From: Acidobacteriota bacterium
GTDB lineage: Bacteria; Acidobacteriota; Vicinamibacteria; Vicinamibacterales; UBA2999
DNA length: 64,000 nt
Reading direction: 5' to 3'
NCBI GenBank assembly: GCA_020851565.1
Contig: JADZCN010000161.1
Coordinates: forward strand, 1 to 64,000
Made by a program: the position numbers and the translations under genes. Below the pieces are notes generated by a model that was not told where the DNA came from, searched no databases, and was given only the letters and a program-made list of their open reading frames with translations. Below, piece after piece: positions 7,905 to 15,430 of this stretch (the stretch's first letter is position 1; each line of letters begins with the position of its first letter).

Positions 7905-8918
7905 CTACGTCGTTGCCCCCGGCGGCCCGCCGCGCACCGCCCTCCGCACCAGGTTCCGCAAGAGCGGCACCTTGTACGCGTTGTGCCGTAGCGGCACGGC
8001 GCCCTGGATGGCCATCTCGCCGGCCATGGCGGCCGTCTCGTCGTTCATCGGGCGGCCGGCGATGGCTCGCTCGACGGCCTGGAGACGCAGCGGCCGCGCG
8101 GCCACGGCGCCGACCGCGATGCGCGCGTCGGCGATGCGCCCGCCGTCCGCCTTGAGGGCCGAGGCCACATTGACGAGCGGGAAGTCCCACACCTGGCGAT
8201 CGCGCACCTTCTCGAAGTAGAAGCGCGCGCCCGCCCACGTCGCCGGGATGCGAATCGCGGTGAGCAGCTCGCCGGGTTCGAGGACCGTCATGCGCGTGAT
8301 GTCGATGTCCGGCCCCCTGAAGTAGTCAGTGGCCTGGACGACGCGCTCTGCGCCCTTGCGGCGGATGACCATCTGCGCGTCGAGCGCGATGAGCGCGGGC
8401 GCGGTATCCGAAGGGTTGACGGCGACGCACCGATCCGCGCCGAGGATGGCGTGCTCGCGGTTCACCGCCGTCGGCGTGTCGGCGTAGCAGATGTTGCCGC
8501 CGGCGCGATAGCAGTGCCACCCACGGCGGTAATACCAGCACCGCGCGTCCTGCGACACGTTGCCGCCCAGCGTTCCCTGGTTGCGGATCTGCGGCGAGGC
8601 GACCAGCCCCGCGGCCTCGGCCAGCAGGCTGAAGCGCTCGCGAATGCCGGCATGCTCGGCCACGTCGGTCAGCGTCGTCATGGCGCCGATCTCCAGGCCG
8701 CCGGCGTTCTCGCGGATGCCCTGCAGCTCGGCAACCTGGCCGAGCTCGACGACGACGCTCGTGCGCTTCGTGCGGTCCTTCAGCCAGTCGAACGAGTCCA
8801 TGCCCCCGGCCAGGACCCAGGCCTCCTGGCCGCGCGCGTCCAGCAGGTCCAGCGCTTCGTCCACGCTGGCGGGCTGGAACAGCTGGAACGGCGGAATCAC
8901 GTCGTGAACGATCGCCAT
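7905..8918 (-). CDS. Aldehyde oxidoreductase FAD subunit with 4Fe-4S insert (PaoB-like)
   Basis: A 337-residue medium subunit of a xanthine dehydrogenase-family enzyme. The FAD-binding half shows VLAGGMDSF and IRNQGTLGGNVSQ. A four-cysteine insert (C127, C136, C144, C164) lies in RCWYYRRGWHCYRAGGNIC and ADRCVAVNPSD. The same layout binds an extra [4Fe-4S] cluster in E. coli PaoB and in hydroxybenzoyl-CoA reductase beta subunits. It passes electrons from the FeS and molybdenum subunits to an acceptor. It is the last of three co-directional subunit genes, 18 bp after the large subunit. Confidence 0.9.
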   Translation of the reverse strand: MAIVHDVIPPFQLFQPASVDEALDLLDARGQEAWVLAGGMDSFDWLKDRTKRTSVVVELGQVAELQGIRENAGGLEIGAMTTLTDVAEHAGIRERFSLLAEAAGLVASPQIRNQGTLGGNVSQDARCWYYRRGWHCYRAGGNICYADTPTAVNREHAILGADRCVAVNPSDTAPALIALDAQMVIRRKGAERVVQATDYFRGPDIDITRMTVLEPGELLTAIRIPATWAGARFYFEKVRDRQVWDFPLVNVASALKADGGRIADARIAVGAVAARPLRLQAVERAIAGRPMNDETAAMAGEMAIQGAVPLRHNAYKVPLLRNLVRRAVRGGPPGATT

Positions 8919-8936
8919 GGCGCTACTCCTCGCTCC

Positions 8937-11414
8937 CTAGATGTGGGCCGTGAGCGGATCCTGCATCGGGCGCCCGTGCTCGAGCGCCATCAGGATGCTG
9001 TCCAGCGTCACCGGTGCGCGCCGGTAGATGTCGTCTCCGAGCGCGTCCGAGAGCGCGTTGAGGATGGCGCACGCGCCGGCAGCCACCGGCGGCTCGCCGA
9101 TGCCGCGCGCGCCCACGGGCGTTTCGGGGTCGGGGATGTTGACCGCGTCCCACTTCATGTTCCGCGGCACGTCGAGGATCGTCGGCGGCCGGCTCTGGTA
9201 CATGCGCTGCGTGAGCGACAGGCCGTAGTGCTGGTCGTATACCGTCTTCAGCGCGAGCGTGTGGCTCATGCCGAGAATGGAGCGGCCGAGCACCTGCCCG
9301 CCGTAGGCCCGTGGGTGGACGATGGTGCCCGAGTCGCCGACGGCCGTGTAGTCCACGAGATGGTACTGGCCGGTTTCGACGTCCACTTCCACTTCTGCGA
9401 AGCCGGCGACGAACGAGAAGCTCGTGCCGTCGCGCGGGTAGGTGTCCCTAGCCACGCCCATCAGGCCCTGCCCGGCGAGCGCCTGCGCGGAGGTCGCAGT
9501 GAACTTGTTGATGTCCTCCGGCAGCTCGTGCCCGTCGTACTTGCCGCCCATCTGGATGGCACGCTCGGCGACCTGGGCCAGCGTGAGGCTGCCGCCAGGG
9601 CCGGAGACGCGCTCGCCGGCGACACGGTAGGCCTCGGGGCCGCCGCCGAGGGCCCTGGCCGCAATCTCCTTCGCCTTGGCGATGGCATCCGATGCCGCGG
9701 CGTGCGCCGCGCGCGTCATGGCGTGCGTCGTCTGGCTGCCGCCGGAGACACAGGTCCAGGGCAGGTGCTGCGAGGTGTCGCCCCACGCAATCGCGACTTT
9801 CTCCCACGGTACCCCGATCATCTCCGCGGCCACCCGGTGCACGTCGAAAACCGACTCGGTGCCGAGGTTGCCGACGCCCGACTGCACGTAGAGCTTCCCG
9901 TCCGGCTTGATGACCAGCAGGCCATCGAAGCCGGTGGAGCCGGCGACGAACGTGCTGACGGCCACGCCGACGCCGCGGACCTTCGAGCCCACGCGCTGAC
10001 CGGACCGTGCCTTGCGCGCGTCCCAGCCGAAGATCTCCTTGCCGCGATCGAGCGCCTCGCGCACGAACGCGCTGGTGGCGTAGCCCCGCTGGCCCTGCGC
10101 GTTGGCCGGCCCCAGCTTCGCCTTGCCCACCGGCGCGTTGATGCGGCGCATCTCCACCTGGTCGATGCCGAGCTGGCGCGCCGCCTTGGCGATCACGGGC
10201 TCGACGATCATGATGGCCTGCAGCCCGCCCGGCTGGCTCTGCGCGCGCCGCGGCGGCGTGTTGGTCAGCACCGTGATGGCGCGCGAGCGCATCGCTTCCG
10301 GCTGGTAGAGGAGCGAGACGAAGCGGCCGCCGCTGGCTGCGTCGCCCTGCGCCTCGTATGCGCTGTTCTCGCCGATGGTGTACAGATCCAGCGCGAGCAG
10401 CCGGCCGTCCTTCGCGAAGCCGGCCTTCACGCGCCCGTGCACCGCGGGCCGGATGCCCCCGATGTAGTTCTCCTCCTCGCGCGTGATGCGCATCAGGACC
10501 GGCGCGTTGGCCTTCTTCGAGAGGAGCGCCGGGATCATGCACTGCACGGATCCGGTCGCGCGGCTGCCGAAGCCGCCGCCCGTGTACTCCGTGATGAGGA
10601 CGACGTCCTTCTGATCCAGCCGAAGCCACCGCGCGATGGACGCCACCGTCTGCACCGCGCTCTGCGTGCCCGAGTGCATGTAGAGCTTGCCGTTCTGCCA
10701 GTACGCGAGCGCGGAGCGCGGCTCGAGCACGTGGTGCTGGTTGTTCGAGACATAGAAGGTCTCGTCCAGCACCAGCGCCGCGTTCCTGAAGCCCGCGTCG
10801 AGATCGCCGTACGACCACTCGACCTGGGGCTTGCCCATCGGGAGCTTCCCCTGCTCCGACTCGGCGAAGTCGGCGTCGCTCCACTTGAGCTCCTGGATCT
10901 CCAGCGGCCCGGGCGGCGTGCCGGGCGCCGCGGCGGGGCGTCCCCACACGTTGCCCTCCGCACGCGGGTTGGGGCCATCCGGCCTGAGCGCCGTCAGCGG
11001 ATCCACGACGAAGGGCAGCGGCTCGAAGTCCACGCGGATGGCCTCGATGGCCGCGGCGGCCGTCTCCTCGTCCACGGCGGCGACGGCGAGGATGGCCTCG
11101 CCGGCGTAGACGGGCTCGTCGGTGAGCGCGCGCTCGGCCTTCGGGTTCGCGCGAATCGTCTCACCGAGGTCCGTGACCGTGTCGGCTGGCGCAGGCAGCT
11201 CGCTCGCCCGAAGGATGGCGCGCACGCCCGGCATGGCCTCGGCGGCGCTCGTGTCCACGCTGCGGACGCGGCCATGGGGGATGGGGCTCAGCAGGAGCTT
11301 GGCGAAGAGCATCCCCTCCGCCCGGAAGTCCTCCGCGTATTTCGCCCGGCCCGTGACCTTGGCCAGGAGGTCCGGCGTCACGTAGTTCTGACCGACGAGT
11401 TTCGTGTCAGCCAC
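8937..11414 (-). CDS. Aldehyde oxidoreductase molybdenum-binding large subunit (PaoC-like)
   Basis: An 825-residue catalytic subunit that should hydroxylate aldehydes at a molybdenum-cytosine dinucleotide-type cofactor. Visible family signatures are KVTGRAKYAEDF at the N-terminus, the cofactor-binding EYTGGGFGSRATG, and the catalytic Glu (about E774) in VGARGIGEPPVAAG. It has no signal peptide of its own; in PaoABC the assembled complex crosses the membrane using the Tat signal of the FeS subunit, and the same is inferred here. It overlaps the FeS subunit gene by 8 bp. Gene order FeS-Mo-FAD differs from E. coli (FeS-FAD-Mo). Confidence 0.92.
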   Translation of the reverse strand: MADTKLVGQNYVTPDLLAKVTGRAKYAEDFRAEGMLFAKLLLSPIPHGRVRSVDTSAAEAMPGVRAILRASELPAPADTVTDLGETIRANPKAERALTDEPVYAGEAILAVAAVDEETAAAAIEAIRVDFEPLPFVVDPLTALRPDGPNPRAEGNVWGRPAAAPGTPPGPLEIQELKWSDADFAESEQGKLPMGKPQVEWSYGDLDAGFRNAALVLDETFYVSNNQHHVLEPRSALAYWQNGKLYMHSGTQSAVQTVASIARWLRLDQKDVVLITEYTGGGFGSRATGSVQCMIPALLSKKANAPVLMRITREEENYIGGIRPAVHGRVKAGFAKDGRLLALDLYTIGENSAYEAQGDAASGGRFVSLLYQPEAMRSRAITVLTNTPPRRAQSQPGGLQAIMIVEPVIAKAARQLGIDQVEMRRINAPVGKAKLGPANAQGQRGYATSAFVREALDRGKEIFGWDARKARSGQRVGSKVRGVGVAVSTFVAGSTGFDGLLVIKPDGKLYVQSGVGNLGTESVFDVHRVAAEMIGVPWEKVAIAWGDTSQHLPWTCVSGGSQTTHAMTRAAHAAASDAIAKAKEIAARALGGGPEAYRVAGERVSGPGGSLTLAQVAERAIQMGGKYDGHELPEDINKFTATSAQALAGQGLMGVARDTYPRDGTSFSFVAGFAEVEVDVETGQYHLVDYTAVGDSGTIVHPRAYGGQVLGRSILGMSHTLALKTVYDQHYGLSLTQRMYQSRPPTILDVPRNMKWDAVNIPDPETPVGARGIGEPPVAAGACAILNALSDALGDDIYRRAPVTLDSILMALEHGRPMQDPLTAHI

Positions 11415-12024
11415 GGGCCACCCCCCTGGAGAGCTCGGCGCCGCGATGGAGCGCCGTGAGGATCTTGTCGTAGTCCTGGCACCGGCACAGGTTGCCGGAG
11501 ACCCCGTGGGCGAGCTCCTCGCGCGTCGGATTCGGATGCTTCTTCAGGTAGCCGACCGTGGCCATGATGAAGCCCGACATGCAGAACGCGCACTGGAAGC
11601 CCTGCTCGTCCACCACGCCCTGCTGCACGGGGTGCAGCGTGCCGTCGGCGGCGGCGAGGCCCTCGATCGTCTGGATTCGCTTCGTGCGGACCGCGTGCGT
11701 GAGCACCGAGCACGCGTAGCGCGGCACGTCGTCCACGAGGACGGTGCAGGCGCCGCACTCGGCGCGATCGCAGCCAAGCTTGGTGCCCGTGAGCCCGAGC
11801 TTGTAGCGAAGGGTGGAGGCCAGGGTCTCCTGCGGCGCCACGTCCACGCGCCGCGTCTGGCCGTTGACCGTGAGCGCCAGGAGCCGTTCGACGCCGCCCG
11901 TCCTGGCGGCCTGGCCCGAGAGGAGGGGACTGCTGCGGAACAGGTACGCGGCCGACGAGACCGCGACGCCGCCGGCAATCACGCCCTTGATGAAGTTGCG
12001 ACGTGAGACCGCCTTCTGAGACAT
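11407..12024 (-). CDS. Tat-exported 2Fe-2S subunit of aldehyde oxidoreductase (PaoA-like)
   Basis: A 205-residue small subunit. The N-terminus carries a twin-arginine motif SRRNFIKG (residues 7-14) and a hydrophobic stretch. The plant-type 2Fe-2S cluster ligands are C85, C90, C93 and C105; the second cluster uses C145, C148, C180 and C182 in QCAFCMSGF and NLCRCQDY. It relays electrons from the molybdenum site to the FAD subunit. The frame is open far upstream (to 12903), but ATG 12024 is the first codon giving the Tat signal. It is first in the operon and divergent from the sigma factor gene. Confidence 0.92.
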   Translation of the reverse strand: MSQKAVSRRNFIKGVIAGGVAVSSAAYLFRSSPLLSGQAARTGGVERLLALTVNGQTRRVDVAPQETLASTLRYKLGLTGTKLGCDRAECGACTVLVDDVPRYACSVLTHAVRTKRIQTIEGLAAADGTLHPVQQGVVDEQGFQCAFCMSGFIMATVGYLKKHPNPTREELAHGVSGNLCRCQDYDKILTALHRGAELSRGVARG

Positions 12025-12234
12025 ATCCGTCACCTCGCGAGCACGGCAAATGACCCGAACCGACGACCCGTCGATCTCGCAGACTATAGCGCAGGCCGAC
12101 CGCTGTGGCGCCAGCGCTTTGAGCTGCGCGCCCCTGCACGGGGCCAGCGACGGTTCGTGTTTTCTTCGCCAGTAATCGGTCGTGGCGGCTTCCGTCCCCG
12201 TTTTCCGATGTTCAGGCAGGGGTGAACCACTGTC

Positions 12235-12825
12235 ATGAACGCAACCAGCGAAACGCACGGCGACGTCGTCGGAACCGGTATGCCCGCCGAGGCCCTCTTC
12301 GATACCCTGTACGCGGAACTTCACCGCCTGGCCCGGCGGGAGTTGCGGCGGCGCGGCAGCATGAGCGGCCTCGGGGTGACGACCGTCCTGCACGAAGCCT
12401 ATCTGTCGATGTCCGGCACGGGCGGCAAGGTTTTCGCGGATCCCGGGCGTTTCATGGCATACGCTTCCCGTGTGATGCGGGGCCTCATCATCGACGACGT
12501 GCGGCGCCGGAGGTCGGCCAAGCGTGGAGGGCTGTTCGAGATCACGGCGCTTGGCACGGACCACGGTGAGCGCCTCCCGCACGCCGAGACGCTGACGCGC
12601 ATCAGCGACGCCCTGGACGAGCTGGCCCGGGTGGAGCCGGAGCTGGCCGAGATCGTGGACTTGAAGTTCTTCTGCGGGTTCTCCTTCATCGAGATCGCGG
12701 CGATGCGCGGGGTGTCGGAACGCACCATTCAGCGCAACTGGGAGAAGGGCCGGCTCTACCTGCATCACGCGATCGGCCGCGTGGGGGCGGCCGCGCCCGG
12801 CGCACATGCAGCCGTTCACGCCTGA
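12235..12825 (+). CDS. ECF-type RNA polymerase sigma factor
   Basis: A 196-residue sigma-70-like factor. Region 2 is seen in ALFDTLYAELHRLARREL to RFMAYASRVMRGLIIDDVRRRRSAKRGG, and region 4 in ELAEIVDLKFFCGFSFIEIAAMRGVSERTIQRNWEKGRLYL. It matches the acidobacterial/planctomycete ECF type found beside Ser/Thr kinases (the TIGR02999 group). Such factors lack a classic anti-sigma gene and are thought to be controlled by the neighbouring kinase. It overlaps that kinase gene by 20 bp, so the two are translationally coupled. Confidence 0.93.
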   Translation: MNATSETHGDVVGTGMPAEALFDTLYAELHRLARRELRRRGSMSGLGVTTVLHEAYLSMSGTGGKVFADPGRFMAYASRVMRGLIIDDVRRRRSAKRGGLFEITALGTDHGERLPHAETLTRISDALDELARVEPELAEIVDLKFFCGFSFIEIAAMRGVSERTIQRNWEKGRLYLHHAIGRVGAAAPGAHAAVHA

Positions 12826-15421
12826 TCGCTGGCGCGTCCTCAGCCCGTACCTGGACGAGGCGCTGGAGCTCACCGTCGAGCAGCGGGCGGGCTGGCTCGA
12901 CACGGTCCGCGCGCGCGATGCGTCGCTGGCGGAGGAGCTGGAGACGCTGCTGGTCGAGCACGAGGAGGTGCACGACTCCGGCTTCCTGGAAGGTGCGGTG
13001 TTCGCCCCCGGTCTGACGCCGACGCCGTCCCTGGCGGGGCAGGTGCTGGGTGCCTACCGGCTCATAGCGCCGATTGGGCAGGGCGGGATGGGCAGCGTGT
13101 GGCTGGCCGAGCGCTGCGACGGGCGCTTCGAGGGGCGCGCGGCGGTCAAGCTGTTGAACACGGCGCTCATGGGCCGTGCCGGCGAGGAGCGATTCCGGCG
13201 CGAGGGCACCATCCTCGCCCGCGTGAAGCACCCGCGCATCGCCCACCTCATCGACGCCGGGGTCTCGCCCTCGGGCCAGCCGTTCCTGGTCCTCGAGCAC
13301 GTGGACGGCCAGCGCATCGACAAGTACTGCGATGAGCACGCGCTCGGCGTCGAGGCGCGGCTCCGCCTCTTCCTCGACGTGCTGGAAGCGGTGGCGCATG
13401 CGCACGCCAGCCTGGTCGTGCACCGTGACATCAAGCCGGCCAACGTCCTGGTCGGCACCGATGGCCAGATCAAGCTGCTCGACTTCGGCATCGCGAAGCT
13501 GATCGAGCGGCCGTCGGAGTGGGACGACGCGGCAGCCGGGGCGAGCGCGCTCACGCGCGAGGGCGGCACGGCGCTCACGCCGGAGTACGCCGCGCCCGAG
13601 CAGCTGGCGGGGGGCCATGTCACGACCGCGACCGATGTCTATGCCCTCGGCGTCCTCCTGTACGGGCTGCTGAGCGGGCAGCATCCCGCAGGGCGCGCGG
13701 TGCACTCGCCCGCGACGCTGATCCGCGCGATCGTGGACACCGAGCCCCCACGCGTCTCGACCGCGGTGGTGAGCCAGGCCGAACCGCGCCAGGCGCTCGA
13801 GCGACACGCGGCGCGCTGCGGCACGACGCCCGCCCGGCTGAGCCGGCTGCTGCGCGGCGACCTCGACACCATCGTGGCGATGGCGCTGAAGAAGGAGCCC
13901 TCCGCCCGATACGCGGCGGTCACGGCCCTGGCGGACGACATCCGGCGGTTCCTCGACCAGCAGCCGATCGCTGCCCGGCCCGACTCGCTGCGGTACCGGA
14001 CGACCCGGTTCGTGCAGCGTCACACGCGCGGCGTCGCGGCGTCGGCGGCGGTGATGGCGCTGGTGGTGGCCATGACCGTGCTCTACACCGTCCAGCTCGC
14101 AGCCGAGCGTGACCGTGCGCGACGGGAGGCCGAGAAGGCGGCCCGGGTCAGCGAGGCGCTGACGCGGCTCCTCACCAGCGCCGATCCCATCTCCAACCGG
14201 GCAACCGGGGAGGCCCTGACGGTCCGGGGGCTGTTCGACGCCGGCGTGGAGGGCATGCAGAAGGACCTGGCGGACCAGCCCGAAGCCCAGGCCGAGATCC
14301 TCACCGTCATGGGCCGGCTCTATCGGCGGTTCGGCGCGTACGACAAGGCGCAGGAGCTGCTCGAGCAGGCGCTCGTCAGCGGGCGACAGGTGTTCGGCGC
14401 GGACCACGTGCGCGTGGCGCAGACGCTCAACGACATCGGCGCCCTGCTGGCCGAGAAGGGCGCGTACGCCGAGGCAGGCGGCAGCCTCGAGGAAGCGCTC
14501 GGCATGCGCCGCCGGATCCACGGCCCCGAGCATCGTGACGTGGCCGTGACGCTCGCGGAGCTCGGGCGCGTCTACCAGGACCAGGGCCTCAACGACCGCG
14601 CCGAGCCGTTGCAACGCGAGGCCCTGGCCATCAGGCAGAAGGTGCTCGGCGAAGGTGACCGGGAGACCGCCGTCAGCCTGAGCGACGTGGCATCGGTGCT
14701 CCGGCTCAAGGGTGACCTCGACGGCGCCGAGCCCCTGCTCAGGCAGTGCCTGGAGATCAACCGCAAGACGCGTGGGGAGGCCCATGCCAACACAGGCACG
14801 ACGCTGCACGACCTGGGCCTGATTGCCGCCGCCCGGGGTGACGCCGCGGGGGCCGAACGCCTGTTTCAGCAGGCGCTGGACATCCATCGCACGGCGCTCG
14901 GCGAGCGCCATCCCCTGCTCGCCTGGGAGTTCAACAGCCTCTCGCACGTCTGGTTCACGCAGGGTCGGTACGACGAAGCCGCGTCGGCGCTGCAGGAGGC
15001 GCTCGCCCTGGCGCGTCCTGCCCTGGGCGATGACAATCAGCTCATCGCGATCTACAGGATCAACCTCGCGGCCGTGCAGCTGGCGCGGAAGCAGTTCGAG
15101 GCCGCCGAGCCGCTGCTGCGCGAGGGCCTTCGCATCCGCCTCCTGGCGCCCGACGTCATCCCGAATCGCCGTCGTACGTTCCTCAGTGACGACTGGAGCG
15201 TCGCTGCGACCAGGAGCATGCTCGGCGCGACGTTGACGGCGCTCGGCCGGTACGAAGAGGCCGAGGCCATGCTGCTCCAGGCGCGGCGGGAGCTGGAGGG
15301 CATGCCCGTCCCGCGCGCCGCGGAGATGAGGACGACGCTCAACCGGCTGGTCGATCTGTACGTCGCGTGGGGCAGGCGTGACCGGGCAGCGGAATACCGG
15401 ACGCTGGCGGCATCCCGCTGA
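12806..15421 (+). CDS. Membrane Ser/Thr protein kinase with TPR sensor
   Basis: An 871-residue Hanks-type kinase. Residues about 84-345 form the kinase: glycine loop GQGGMGSVW (91-99), ATP-binding K115, catalytic HRD at 206-208 and DFG at 226-228. One membrane segment (about 409-433) is followed by a coiled basic stretch, then about ten tetratricopeptide repeats to residue 860. With the overlapping sigma gene it makes a likely signal pair: the outer TPR part would sense a protein or peptide and the cytoplasmic kinase would act on the sigma factor. The N-terminal 80 residues match the short domain common in this kinase group. Confidence 0.92.
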   Translation: MQPFTPDRWRVLSPYLDEALELTVEQRAGWLDTVRARDASLAEELETLLVEHEEVHDSGFLEGAVFAPGLTPTPSLAGQVLGAYRLIAPIGQGGMGSVWLAERCDGRFEGRAAVKLLNTALMGRAGEERFRREGTILARVKHPRIAHLIDAGVSPSGQPFLVLEHVDGQRIDKYCDEHALGVEARLRLFLDVLEAVAHAHASLVVHRDIKPANVLVGTDGQIKLLDFGIAKLIERPSEWDDAAAGASALTREGGTALTPEYAAPEQLAGGHVTTATDVYALGVLLYGLLSGQHPAGRAVHSPATLIRAIVDTEPPRVSTAVVSQAEPRQALERHAARCGTTPARLSRLLRGDLDTIVAMALKKEPSARYAAVTALADDIRRFLDQQPIAARPDSLRYRTTRFVQRHTRGVAASAAVMALVVAMTVLYTVQLAAERDRARREAEKAARVSEALTRLLTSADPISNRATGEALTVRGLFDAGVEGMQKDLADQPEAQAEILTVMGRLYRRFGAYDKAQELLEQALVSGRQVFGADHVRVAQTLNDIGALLAEKGAYAEAGGSLEEALGMRRRIHGPEHRDVAVTLAELGRVYQDQGLNDRAEPLQREALAIRQKVLGEGDRETAVSLSDVASVLRLKGDLDGAEPLLRQCLEINRKTRGEAHANTGTTLHDLGLIAAARGDAAGAERLFQQALDIHRTALGERHPLLAWEFNSLSHVWFTQGRYDEAASALQEALALARPALGDDNQLIAIYRINLAAVQLARKQFEAAEPLLREGLRIRLLAPDVIPNRRRTFLSDDWSVAATRSMLGATLTALGRYEEAEAMLLQARRELEGMPVPRAAEMRTTLNRLVDLYVAWGRRDRAAEYRTLAASR

Positions 15422-15430
15422 CCGGGCTCT

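Noticed and set aside
8451-11459. A 1002-codon open frame on the plus strand
   Set aside because: It lies antisense to the clear FAD and molybdenum subunit genes, has low-complexity Arg/Ala/His composition and no family; it is a GC-skew shadow.
12686-14947. A 753-codon minus-strand frame
   Set aside because: It is antisense to the kinase-TPR gene and shows no signatures.
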